Assembly (NCBI RefSeq): GCF_012931985.1
Contig: NZ_JAAFGM010000013.1
Location: 1 to 64,000 of the forward strand
Direction: 5' to 3'
Origin: Candidatus Roseilinea sp. NK_OTU-006
GTDB taxonomy: Bacteria > Chloroflexota > Anaerolineae > J036 > Brachytrichaceae
DNA length: 64,000 bases
Position numbers and translations under genes: made by a program. Below are positions 17,015 through 25,610 of this stretch, one piece after another. The notes under the pieces were generated by a model. It saw only the letters and a program-made list of their open reading frames with translations. It searched no databases and was not told the origin of the DNA. How positions within the stretch are numbered: position 1 is the first letter of the stretch; each line of letters starts with the position of its first letter.

Positions 17015-18241
17015 ATGCGTTCTTTTCTCTCCCATCTCGAATGCTCGTACTGCGGCGCGACGTATTCCGCCGACGAGCTTCACACAACGTGCGCGCAGTG
17101 CGGCAAGGTGCTGCTGGCGCGCTACGACTTGCAGGCCGCGCGCCAACATCTGACGCCAGAGGCCCTTTGTCGGCGACCCACGACTATGTGGCGCTGGTTC
17201 GAGATCATGCCGGTGCGCGACCCGGCTAACGTGGTGACGCTCGGCGAAGGCTGCACGCCGCTGCTGCCCGCTGGCCGGCTGGGCGAACGGCTGGGCACCG
17301 ACCGGCTGTGGATCAAAGACGAGGGCCTCAACCCCACCGGCAGCTTCAAGGCGCGCGGACTGTCCGCAGCCGTGTCCAAGGCCAAGGAGCTGGGGGTTAA
17401 AGCGGTCGCCATCCCCTCGGCCGGCAACGCCGCCTCGGCGCTGGCTGCCTATGGCGCGCGCGCCGGCTTGGCCGTGTATCAGTTCATGCCGCAAGACGTG
17501 CCGGAGATGATGCGCAAGGAGAGCTTCCAATACGGCGCGCGGGCTTATCTGGTGCAGGGGCTGATCAACGATGCTGGCCGACTGGTGCGCGAGCGCGCCG
17601 CGCGCAAGGGTTGGTTCGACGTGTCCACGCTGCGCGAGCCGTATCGCCAAGAGGGGAAGAAAACCATGGGGCTGGAGCTGGCCGAGCAGTTCAATTGGAC
17701 GTTGCCCGACGCGATCATCTACCCCACCGGCGGGGGCACCGGCATCGTCGGCATGTGGAAGGCGTTCGACGAATTGGAGCAGCTCGGTTGGATCGGCCCT
17801 CAGCGCCCGAAGATGATCGTGGTGCAAGCCGAAGGTTGTGCGCCGATCGTCCGCGCGTTCGAGGCCGGCCGGCGCCACGCCGAGCTATTCCCGGACGCGC
17901 ACACCATCGCGCCGGGCATCCGCGTGCCGGTCGCCATCGGCGATTACCTGATCCTGGACGCGGTGCGGCAAAGCGGCGGCACGGCGGTGGCGGTGAGCGA
18001 CGCCGAAATCCTGCGCGACATGCGCGAGATGGCGCAATGGGCCGGCGTGTTCGCCTCGCCGGAGGGCGCGGCGACGCTCTCAGCCTACAAGCGCCTGCGC
18101 GCCGGCGGCTTCCTCTCGCCCGACGACACGACCGTGCTGTTTAGCTGCGGCAGCGCCTTCAAGAACGCGGAGCTGATCACACCGCCGCCGCTGCCGGTGC
18201 TCGATCCGCACCGACCGGACGTGCTGGATATGCTCGACTGA
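17015..18241 (+). CDS. Threonine-synthase-like PLP enzyme with N-terminal zinc ribbon
   Basis: A 408-residue fold-type II PLP enzyme read from ATG 17015; an upstream TTG at 16997 is less likely. The N-terminus has a rubredoxin-like zinc ribbon (Cys10, Cys13, Cys26, Cys29), as in archaeal and chloroflexal ThrC. The PLP lysine is Lys112 in PTGSFKARG, where ordinary threonine synthases usually read SFKDRG. The phosphate loop GGGTGIVG is present. Threonine synthase is the default call. Cysteate synthase of methanogens is a paralogue of this family, and the gene sits between an aldehyde dehydrogenase and a 2-hydroxyacid dehydrogenase in a suspected sulfonate operon. Cysteate or another sulfonated amino acid is therefore a reasonable alternative substrate, as inference. 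Confidence 0.7.
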   Translation: MRSFLSHLECSYCGATYSADELHTTCAQCGKVLLARYDLQAARQHLTPEALCRRPTTMWRWFEIMPVRDPANVVTLGEGCTPLLPAGRLGERLGTDRLWIKDEGLNPTGSFKARGLSAAVSKAKELGVKAVAIPSAGNAASALAAYGARAGLAVYQFMPQDVPEMMRKESFQYGARAYLVQGLINDAGRLVRERAARKGWFDVSTLREPYRQEGKKTMGLELAEQFNWTLPDAIIYPTGGGTGIVGMWKAFDELEQLGWIGPQRPKMIVVQAEGCAPIVRAFEAGRRHAELFPDAHTIAPGIRVPVAIGDYLILDAVRQSGGTAVAVSDAEILRDMREMAQWAGVFASPEGAATLSAYKRLRAGGFLSPDDTTVLFSCGSAFKNAELITPPPLPVLDPHRPDVLDMLD

Positions 18242-18250
18242 CCATCCGCA

Positions 18251-19198
18251 ATGCCCATCCTGATTACCGAATGGATGCCCATGGGGGTAGATCACCTGGC
18301 CACATTCGACGCCACCACCTACGACCCGCAGCTTTGGCGCGACCGCGCGCGTCTGCTGGCGCAGCTTGTGGATTGCACGGCGCTCATCGTGCGCAACCAG
18401 ACGCGCGTAGATGCGACGCTCCTCGCCAGCGCGCCGCGGCTCAGGGTGGTGGGCCGGCTGGGTGTCGGGTTGGACAACTTGGACCTGGAGGCGCTGCGCG
18501 CGCGGGGGATCACCGTCGTCACCGGCGGCAACGCCAATGCCATCGCCGTGGCCGAATACACCCTGGCCGCAATGCTGACCCTGGCGCGCAGACTGCCGGC
18601 CGCCGACCATCGCACGAAAGGCGGCGGCTGGGATCGCGCCGCGTTCGGCGCCGGCTTCGAGCTGCACGGCAAGATGCTCGGCTTAATCGGCCTCGGCGAC
18701 ATCGGCGCGCGGGTGGCCCGCCGCGCCCTCGCCTTCGGCATGCGCGTGATAGCGCACGACCCCCTCATCACCCCTCACCATTTCGCCGCCGCCGAACTGG
18801 GCGTGACGCTCGCGCCGCTGGATCACCTGTTGGGCGAGAGCGATTTCATCTCGCTGCACGTGCCGCTGCTGCCCACCACCCGCCACCTGATCAACGCCGA
18901 CCGACTGGCGCGCATGAAGCCGACCGCCGTGCTGATCAACACCAGCCGGGGCGAGATCGTAGATGAAGCCGCGCTAGCGGACGCGCTGCGCGCCGGACGG
19001 CTAGGCGGCGCCGCGCTCGACGTGCGCGCACAGGAGCCGCCCGAACAGCCCGACCCGCTGGCCGAATTCGAGAAGGTGCTGCTCACGCCGCACATCGCCG
19101 GCCTGACCACCGAGTCACAGGCACGCGTGTGTCAGGCCGTAGCCGAGGATGTGCTGCGCGCGCTGCGCGGCGAAAAGCCTCTGTTCGCCGTCCAGTAG
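18251..19198 (+). CDS. D-isomer-specific 2-hydroxyacid dehydrogenase; candidate sulfolactate dehydrogenase
   Basis: A 315-residue PGDH-family dehydrogenase starting nine bases after the preceding stop. The Rossmann motif GLGDIG is at 148-152 with Asp170 after beta-2, indicating NAD. The catalytic set is complete: Arg233 (NTSRG), Glu262 (AQEPP) and His281 (TPHIAG). The regulatory ACT domain of long phosphoglycerate dehydrogenases is absent. The characterised (S)-sulfolactate dehydrogenase SlcC belongs to this family, and the operon would generate sulfolactate. Oxidation of sulfolactate to sulfopyruvate is thus the favoured hypothesis, with 3-phosphoglycerate or another 2-hydroxyacid as alternatives. 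Confidence 0.75.
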   Translation: MPILITEWMPMGVDHLATFDATTYDPQLWRDRARLLAQLVDCTALIVRNQTRVDATLLASAPRLRVVGRLGVGLDNLDLEALRARGITVVTGGNANAIAVAEYTLAAMLTLARRLPAADHRTKGGGWDRAAFGAGFELHGKMLGLIGLGDIGARVARRALAFGMRVIAHDPLITPHHFAAAELGVTLAPLDHLLGESDFISLHVPLLPTTRHLINADRLARMKPTAVLINTSRGEIVDEAALADALRAGRLGGAALDVRAQEPPEQPDPLAEFEKVLLTPHIAGLTTESQARVCQAVAEDVLRALRGEKPLFAVQ

Positions 19199-19202
19199 CC
19201 GG

Positions 19203-20159
19203 TCACACCAGCAACCCGAACCATGCTAGCGTATCGCGCGCGGTCTCGGCGAACGGCCTTGGGGCATGACCCAGCTCGACCTCAGCTTTTCGGGAGGAGA
19301 CCGGCCCCCAAAACTCGAAGGTGCGGAAGTTCTCCGGCAGGTTGACGAACGGCAGCGCGTCGGCCAACCGAACCAGCGCACGCACCAAGCCGCGCGCCAG
19401 GTGCAGCCGAGGCCGACGCACCCCCTGGCAAGCGTCAATCGTCTCCAGCAGCTCGCGCATCGTCAAGTTGTGCCCGCCGAGGATGTAGCGCTCGCCGGCG
19501 CGGCCGCGCTCGGCCGCGGCCAGGTGCGAGGCGGCTACATCGCGCCCATCTACGCAGTTGATCACAGCGTCGAAGTAAACGGGAATGCGCCCACGCCCTG
19601 CCTCGCGGATGACCCTACCGGTGGTCGGCTTGACATCGCCGGGGCCGAACACGGCCGTCGGCAGCAGCGCCACCACTTCTAGATCGCGCGCCGCCAACGC
19701 CAGTCGCTCCATCGCCAGCTTAGCTTCATAGTAGGCGCTGTGCGCTGTGCCGGGTGCGTAGAAATCGCGCTCGTCCAACGGCGGCATGCCAGGCACGAAG
19801 CGCCGCGCCAGCGTGGTGAACGAGCTGGTGTAGATCACGCGGCGGACGCCGGCCGCGCGCGCAGCATCCAGCACGCGCTGCATTTCTGCACGCGATTCGT
19901 CAACGGCGCGCGCGATGTGCCGAAAGTCCTGTGGATAGGCCGCAGCAGCATGGAAGAGCACCTCGCAGTCGCGCATAGCCGCAACCAGCGAACGCGCGTC
20001 GCGCAGGTCAGCCGACACCCATTCGACCGACAGATCGCCGATCGCGCCGGTGTTTGTCGGATGGCGTCGCGCGGCGCGCACCGGCCACCCGCGCGCCACC
20101 GCCGCGCGCGCGATCTGGCCGCCGATGAACCCCGTCGCGCCCAGGACGCAACATTTCAT
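19203..20159 (-). CDS. NAD(P)-dependent sugar epimerase/dihydroflavonol reductase-like (HpnA-like)
   Basis: A 318-residue extended short-chain dehydrogenase. The N-terminal GATGFIG dinucleotide motif (residues 8-14) and the Ser...YYEAK catalytic pair (about 140-147) are present. The protein is closest in style to hopanoid-associated sugar epimerases and dihydroflavonol-4-reductase-like enzymes. It is convergent with the hydroxyacid dehydrogenase, only four bases apart, so there is no room for a standard terminator between them. The substrate is not deducible. Confidence 0.75.
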   Translation of the reverse strand: MKCCVLGATGFIGGQIARAAVARGWPVRAARRHPTNTGAIGDLSVEWVSADLRDARSLVAAMRDCEVLFHAAAAYPQDFRHIARAVDESRAEMQRVLDAARAAGVRRVIYTSSFTTLARRFVPGMPPLDERDFYAPGTAHSAYYEAKLAMERLALAARDLEVVALLPTAVFGPGDVKPTTGRVIREAGRGRIPVYFDAVINCVDGRDVAASHLAAAERGRAGERYILGGHNLTMRELLETIDACQGVRRPRLHLARGLVRALVRLADALPFVNLPENFRTFEFWGPVSSRKAEVELGHAPRPFAETARDTLAWFGLLV

Positions 20160-20256
20160 ACCGTTGACTCGGTGGATCTACACTACGTGCTGCTGTGAGG
20201 GAACCAACGCACCGCTACGCTCATTGGCGGCGCCGGCGCGATTGAGCCGTGCCGAA

Positions 20257-22005
20257 TCACCCGCCGGCCACCTTTTGCTGCTCCTGGGCTTCCGCGACCA
20301 GTACCCGTCGCAGCACTTTGCCCACCTGCGTCTTGGGCAACTCTGTGCGAAACTCGATCACGCGCGGGATCTTGTACGGCGCAAGGCTTTGCTTGCAGAA
20401 TTCTTTCAGTTCGTCGGCAGTCGCGCTGGCCCCCGGCTTGAGCACGACGAACGCCGTGAGCGTGTCATCGCCGCGGGTTGGATGTGGCACGCCGACCACC
20501 GCGGCCTCGAGCACCGCCGGATGCGTGAACAGCACTTCTTCCACGTCGCGAGGCAACACCTTTAGCCCACCGACGTTGATCATGTCCTTCTTGCGGTCCA
20601 CGATGTAGAAATAGCCATCGGCGTCCATGCGCGCGATGTCGCCGGTATGCAACCAGCCGTCAGCGTCAATCGCTCTAGCCGTCTCATCCGGCCTATTCCA
20701 GTAGCCCTTCATCACCTGCGGGCCGCGGACACACAGCTCGCCGATCGTCTCCAGGTTGCCGTCCATGGGCAGGTCGGCGCCGGTGGCGAGGTCCACCAAC
20801 TTCGCTTCGGTGTCGGGAAAGGGCAGTCCGATGCTGCCGGCGCGGTTCTCGTTGAACTCCGGGTTGCAATGGGTCACCGGCGAGGCTTCGGTGAGGCCGT
20901 AGCCCTCGACCAGCCGGCCGCCGGTGAGCGCATTGAAGCGCTTTTGGATCTCCACCGGCAACGGCGCTGAGCCGCTGATGCAGGCTTTCACGCTCTTCAG
21001 ATCGTATCGGCCAACGTTGGGGCTGTTGACGATGCCGATGTACATGGCCGGCACGCCGGGGTAGATCGTGCAGCGCTCCTTGCTGATGATGCGCATGACA
21101 TTCTCGATCGGCCGTGGATTGGGCACGATGACCAGCTCGGCAGCCATGGCGACGCCATACAGCATACACACCGTCATGCCGTAGACGTGGAAGAACGGAA
21201 TGGCCGCCATCACTTTCTCGCCGCCTTCGACGCCGCTGGTCAACCACGCGCGCACCTGCATGGTGTTGCACACCAAGTTGCGATGGGCGAGCATGGCTGC
21301 CTTGGGCACGCCGGTGGTGCCGCCGGTGTATTGGAACAACGCCACGTCGTCCGGCTGCGCGGCCGGCGCGGGCGCTGGATCGGCCGTCGCCAGCATGTCG
21401 CCGAACAAGCGGATGCCCGGCTCGCCCGATACATCCACCCAGTCGTGCGCTTTGCGCTGACGCAAGCGCACGAGCTGTTTGAATGGGAACGGCAGCGTGT
21501 CGTCAATGTGGGCGACGATGACATGTTCGACCGCCGTCTCCGCCCGAATCTCCTTCAGCCGGGGATAGAACAAGTTGAGCAAGACGATGGTCTCCGCGCC
21601 GCTATCCACGAGTTGCTGTTTGAGTTCGCGCGCCGTGTAGGTGGGGTTGGTGTTCACCACGATCACGCCCAAGCGCGCGGCGGCGAAGAAGGCGATGATG
21701 AAATGCGGCGAATTCGGCAACATCAGCGCCACGCGGTCGCCGCGCTTCACGCCGAGCGCGTGCAAAGCGGCAGCGAAACGCTCGACCAGCGTGCCGAGCC
21801 GGCCATAGGTCAGCGTGCCGCCTACCATCACGCGATCACCCAAGATGTAGCGCAGCACAAACTTGGTGGCCAGGCGGTCGGGGTATTTACGCACAGTTTC
21901 GGCAAGCAGGTCGTAGAGCGTGGCTTTGGGGTAATTCAACGTGGCCGGCACGCCTTTGTCGTAGCGGTTGAGCCACGGCTTAGGGCTAGGCTGGTGATCC
22001 GGCAT
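20257..22005 (-). CDS. fadD: Long-chain fatty-acid-CoA ligase (AMP-forming)
   Basis: A 582-residue acyl-adenylate-forming enzyme with a strong GGAGGAGG ribosome site. Motifs are the P-loop YTGGTTGVPKAAM near residue 225, the core VEGYGLTEASPV, TGD in GWLHTGDIARMD, and the C-terminal catalytic lysine in KTQVGKVLRR. It activates fatty acids to acyl-CoA for beta-oxidation or lipid synthesis. No other beta-oxidation gene is adjacent. Confidence 0.9.
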   Translation of the reverse strand: MPDHQPSPKPWLNRYDKGVPATLNYPKATLYDLLAETVRKYPDRLATKFVLRYILGDRVMVGGTLTYGRLGTLVERFAAALHALGVKRGDRVALMLPNSPHFIIAFFAAARLGVIVVNTNPTYTARELKQQLVDSGAETIVLLNLFYPRLKEIRAETAVEHVIVAHIDDTLPFPFKQLVRLRQRKAHDWVDVSGEPGIRLFGDMLATADPAPAPAAQPDDVALFQYTGGTTGVPKAAMLAHRNLVCNTMQVRAWLTSGVEGGEKVMAAIPFFHVYGMTVCMLYGVAMAAELVIVPNPRPIENVMRIISKERCTIYPGVPAMYIGIVNSPNVGRYDLKSVKACISGSAPLPVEIQKRFNALTGGRLVEGYGLTEASPVTHCNPEFNENRAGSIGLPFPDTEAKLVDLATGADLPMDGNLETIGELCVRGPQVMKGYWNRPDETARAIDADGWLHTGDIARMDADGYFYIVDRKKDMINVGGLKVLPRDVEEVLFTHPAVLEAAVVGVPHPTRGDDTLTAFVVLKPGASATADELKEFCKQSLAPYKIPRVIEFRTELPKTQVGKVLRRVLVAEAQEQQKVAGG

Positions 22006-22196
22006 GGGGAACCTCCTCCTCTCACTTGCCGGCGTCCGGTGAACACCGGCGTCCTAAGTCGTCGTGCACAACCAGTATACTCACGGCATCGCCCAATAAA
22101 AGACGCCGGTTGGGGCGTAGGCGATCTTGGCTCGCTGCACATCCTACCCAACAGGGTCGTGGGCCCAAAACGCGCGCTATGCCCGCCACGCCGACA

Positions 22197-23387
22197 TTAC
22201 TCGAACCACGTGGTGCCCGGGTATTGGTATTGGCGCGCCACCTCCTCGTCCAGCTCGACGCCGATGCCCGGTCGGTCGGTCAGCTCGATGTAGCCGCCTT
22301 TGATGATGTCCTCTTTCTCTTTGATGATCGTCGTCCAGTAGGGCCGCTCGTTCCAATGCCACTCCAGCACCAGGAAGTTCGGCACGCTGGCGCACACGTG
22401 CGCGCTGGCCATCGTGCCGATGGGCGACGAGACGTTATGGGGGGCAAACGGGATGTAATACAGCTCGGCGAGGTTGGCGATCTTGCGGCCATCACTCAAG
22501 CCGCCACACTTGGGCAGATCGGGCATGACAATGTCCACGGCCTGCTTCTGGAGTAGCTCACGGAAGCCGAAGCGTAGATAGACGTTCTCACCGGCGCAAA
22601 TGGGCGTTTTGCTGTGCCGCTTCACCTCGCGCATCGCGTCAATGTTCTCCGGCGGCACCGGCTCCTCCAGCCAAAGCAGGTGATAGGGGTCCAGGTCGCG
22701 CACCAGCCGGATGGCGCTTGGCACATCGAGGCGCGTGTGCACGTCAGCCGCTACAGCCACGTCTTTGCCCGCTGCGCGCGTCACCATATCCACCATTTGC
22801 AACATGCGCTCGTGCTCACGCTGCATGGCGGTGTGGTTGAACTTGTCTTTGCTGAACGCGCCCTCTTTGAGCGTAAGCACCTGCGTGTCGGCGTCCACCG
22901 GGATGCGATTGGCAGAATATGCGCCAATGTCCAGGTCTATCTTGAGCGCCGTAAAGCCTTTAGCCAACACGCCATGCACGACGCGCTCGACCTCATCGAA
23001 CGACATGCCCGGGTCCACCTGACAGTCGCAATACATCCAGATCTTGTCGCGGAACTTACCGCCGAGCAGCTCATACACCGGCACGTTCAGCGCCTTGCCC
23101 TTGATGTCCCACAGCGCGATCTCGATGCCGGTGAGCGCAGTGATGAGGGCGCCGCCGGTGCCACCGTCGAAGACATGGCTGCGACGCATCTCCTCGAACA
23201 GCGCATCAATGGCGAACGGGTCGCGCCCGATCAGTTTTTGCTCGAGATATTGGATGATGGCGATGGCCTGCTTGCCGCCGTGCACGCATTCGCCAATGCC
23301 GGTGACGCCGGCGTCCGTCGTGATCTTGACCCAGAGGTGCATGCCATGGCCGATGGTGGCAGCCGTTTTGATAGATGTAATTTTCAT
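22197..23387 (-). CDS. Mandelate racemase/muconate-lactonising enolase-superfamily dehydratase
   Basis: A 396-residue enolase-superfamily enzyme of the mandelate racemase/galactonate dehydratase type. The metal ligands are visible in order: Asp in VAADVH, Glu in WLEEPVPPEN, Glu in CAGEN. A catalytic His lies in FAPHN. The capping N-terminal domain (ITSIKTA... to about residue 120) is intact. Such proteins dehydrate sugar acids, feeding 2-keto-3-deoxy acids into central metabolism. The sugar acid is unknown and no KDG aldolase or kinase lies beside it. Confidence 0.82.
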   Translation of the reverse strand: MKITSIKTAATIGHGMHLWVKITTDAGVTGIGECVHGGKQAIAIIQYLEQKLIGRDPFAIDALFEEMRRSHVFDGGTGGALITALTGIEIALWDIKGKALNVPVYELLGGKFRDKIWMYCDCQVDPGMSFDEVERVVHGVLAKGFTALKIDLDIGAYSANRIPVDADTQVLTLKEGAFSKDKFNHTAMQREHERMLQMVDMVTRAAGKDVAVAADVHTRLDVPSAIRLVRDLDPYHLLWLEEPVPPENIDAMREVKRHSKTPICAGENVYLRFGFRELLQKQAVDIVMPDLPKCGGLSDGRKIANLAELYYIPFAPHNVSSPIGTMASAHVCASVPNFLVLEWHWNERPYWTTIIKEKEDIIKGGYIELTDRPGIGVELDEEVARQYQYPGTTWFE

Positions 23388-23730
23388 AGTTGCTCAGTTA
23401 ATAGATTGACCGATTGTGAGATACAAGTGTGTGCGTAAAACGCCTGCGATGCAACTCGGCGCCGACGATCCAGGGCGCGGATCGGAGCGCGTGAGCGCGC
23501 ATGCTTACACATCCGCATGGCTGGGCGGTATGGCATTCCCAGCCACGGCCAAGTGCGCGTGATGTGCATCCTGGCCGCGCGCCAGCACCAGGACACAGGC
23601 ATGATCTCAATCGAGCTGGAGGATGCCAACTTCAACGTTGCCGCCGAAAGCGAACCACAGGTCATCCTGCGGGGGCGCGATTTCCGACCGGCTTGTTGAA
23701 GAGATAACGGGACTGTCTGCGCCTGAGCGG
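23388..23730. other. Non-coding stretch, no confident gene
   Basis: About 340 bases between the dehydratase and PPK2. A plus-strand frame at 23517-23699 (60 codons, LEDANFNVAAESEPQVILRG) is too short and unlike anything I recognise. No clear terminator, promoter or structured RNA was seen. Confidence 0.4.
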
Positions 23731-24534
23731 TTACTCGATTACGACCCCGCTCAAGTCCTCCTGCGACTGTGGATAGCGCATCTTGAACCCCTTCAGCGTG
23801 TCCAGGATAATGTTCAAGGCGACCCAGTCGCGATACCACTTCTTGTTAGCTGGGATCACATACCATGGCGCCCATTCGGTGCTGGTCTCGTTGAGGGCAT
23901 CCTCGTAGGCCCGCATGTAGTCGTCCCAGCGCGCACGCGCTTTCAAGTCGCCGGTGTTGAACTTCCAGTGTTTGTTCGGGTCATCCAGCCGCGCCTGTAG
24001 CCGGCGCTTCTGCTCGTCCTTGCTGATGTGCAGATAGAACTTGAGGATGGTCACGCCCTCGTCGGCCAGCATCCGCTCGAACTCACGGATGTGCCGATAG
24101 CGACGCCGCCATACTGACTCCGGCACCAGCGCTTGCACGCGCACAATCAGCACATCCTCATAGTGGCTGCGGTTGAAGATCACCATCTCGCCTTTGCCGG
24201 GTACATGTGGATGTACGCGCCACAGGTAGTCGTGATCGAGTTCGATTGGCGTGGGCGCTTTGAAATTGACAACCTTCACACCCTGCGGGTTCACGCCGTC
24301 GAACACCGAGCGGATCAGTCCGTCTTTGCCGCCGGTGTCCATGGCTTGCAGCACCACCAGAAGTTTGCGCTTGTGCTCAGCATACATCAGCTCTTGCAAG
24401 CTTTCGAGCTCGTCGTTCAGCTTGTCCACTTGTGCTTTGGCCGCTGCCTTCTCGCCATCGAACAGACCGGTGTCTTCGGGGTCAAAATCGCTGAGTCGAA
24501 TAGGACGGCCAGGGGTCACTTTATATCGGTCCAT
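23731..24534 (-). CDS. ppk2: Polyphosphate kinase 2 family protein
   Basis: A 267-residue PPK2 that moves phosphate between polyphosphate and nucleotides. The Met at 24534 was preferred over an upstream one at 24591 because AAGGA sits before it and MDRYKVTPG is a family-like start. Walker A AMDTGGKDG, the lid region RSHYEDVLIVRV and the GEMVIFNRS Walker-B-like strand are present. Length and the single domain fit PPK2 class I or III, which phosphorylate NDPs or NMPs. Confidence 0.88.
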   Translation of the reverse strand: MDRYKVTPGRPIRLSDFDPEDTGLFDGEKAAAKAQVDKLNDELESLQELMYAEHKRKLLVVLQAMDTGGKDGLIRSVFDGVNPQGVKVVNFKAPTPIELDHDYLWRVHPHVPGKGEMVIFNRSHYEDVLIVRVQALVPESVWRRRYRHIREFERMLADEGVTILKFYLHISKDEQKRRLQARLDDPNKHWKFNTGDLKARARWDDYMRAYEDALNETSTEWAPWYVIPANKKWYRDWVALNIILDTLKGFKMRYPQSQEDLSGVVIE

Positions 24535-24627
24535 CGCGCTGTGATCCTTCGATGCTCGACGACGCGGCGGGTTCGCACATCCGCCTATCATCCTTTTACG
24601 TTCACGTCACGGCGTTTGAGCGAGCCT

Positions 24628-25569
24628 TCAAGCCGTCAAGATCGCGCGCAGCACCGCTGATGAGACGATGCGCGTCTGCTGCACCTTGCGCCGGGCGCAC
24701 AACATGCGCGGGATGCCGAGCAGGCCGGCGAGCTGGCCCTTCAGCCGGTTGCGCGCGGCTTGCCCCCGCCAGGCCCGCAGCGCGCTCCAGGCGATGCGCA
24801 ACTGTTCACCGACGATCGCGCCGAAGTGCGCGCGGATCACCTCGCCCGGCACGTCCTTGGCCAGCAGCCAGATGAAATTGCGGCCATCGTAGTAGCTGTT
24901 GATCACCCCGCCGCCGGTCGCACTGACTTTGTGATAGACGATGGCATCGTGGGCGAAGGCACACTTGTAGCCGGCTAACTGCGCTCGCCAGGCCAAATCC
25001 ACGTCCTCGCATGAGAACTCGAACCGCTCATCCAGCAATCCAATCGCGTCGAGCATGTCGCGGCGATAGACAGCCGCTGCGCCGCACGCCCCAAAGACGT
25101 ATTCGACGTCGAATCGGCCGTCATCCAACTGCCACACGCCGCGGTTGCCCGGCACGCCGCGCACCGAGTAGAAATCGCCCGCGCTGTGCAGGTGGTCGCG
25201 CCGGTCGAATAGGCGCAGCTTGCTGGCCACAAAGCCGGCATCCGGATGATCGTGAAAGCAGCGCGCCACATGCGCCAGCCAGCGCGGATCTGCTTCCGTA
25301 TCGTTGTTCAGAAGCGCGATCGCCTGGGCGGAGGGGCTGGCTGCGCGGATGCCGACGTTGCACGCCCCGGCGAAGCGGCGATTCTCCGGCAGCGCCAGCA
25401 GCTTCACCTCGGGGAAGGACTCGGCCACAAGGCGGCGCGACTCGTCCTGCGAAGCGTTGTCCACCAGGATGACTTCCAGCGGCGGCAGCGTCTGTCGGCG
25501 CAACGCATTCAGGCATACCGGCAGGTGAGGCGCGCCATTCCAATTCGGAATGACCACGGAGATGAGCAT
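24628..25569 (-). CDS. Family 2 glycosyltransferase
   Basis: A 313-residue GT-A fold glycosyltransferase (GT2, rhamnosyltransferase-like). Nucleotide-binding features are VVIPNWNG at the start, VDNASQDES, and the metal-binding motif LLNNDTEAD. The ED acceptor-base region is CEDVDLAWRAQLAG. The C-terminal 70 residues are basic, with two hydrophobic helices that may hold it to the membrane. It is divergent from the sigma-factor operon. Sugar donor and acceptor are unknown; cell-surface polysaccharide synthesis is likely. Confidence 0.85.
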   Translation of the reverse strand: MLISVVIPNWNGAPHLPVCLNALRRQTLPPLEVILVDNASQDESRRLVAESFPEVKLLALPENRRFAGACNVGIRAASPSAQAIALLNNDTEADPRWLAHVARCFHDHPDAGFVASKLRLFDRRDHLHSAGDFYSVRGVPGNRGVWQLDDGRFDVEYVFGACGAAAVYRRDMLDAIGLLDERFEFSCEDVDLAWRAQLAGYKCAFAHDAIVYHKVSATGGGVINSYYDGRNFIWLLAKDVPGEVIRAHFGAIVGEQLRIAWSALRAWRGQAARNRLKGQLAGLLGIPRMLCARRKVQQTRIVSSAVLRAILTA

Positions 25570-25577
25570 GTGCAGTT

Positions 25578-25591
25578 GAAATTATAATTTC
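25578..25591. promoter_or_regulatory. Symmetric -10 region shared by two divergent genes
   Basis: A perfect 14-base palindrome (GAAATTATAATTTC) contains TATAAT on both strands. It lies in the 41-base gap between the divergent glycosyltransferase and ECF sigma genes, 22 bases before the sigma ATG and about 11 before the glycosyltransferase ATG. Clear -35 hexamers are absent on both sides. Confidence 0.4.
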
Positions 25592-25610
25592 GCGAGTAGG
25601 AACTTTCTGC

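Noticed and set aside
23517-23699. 60-codon plus-strand frame between the dehydratase and PPK2 genes
   Set aside because: Too short, no ribosome site and no recognisable family; it cannot be told from chance.
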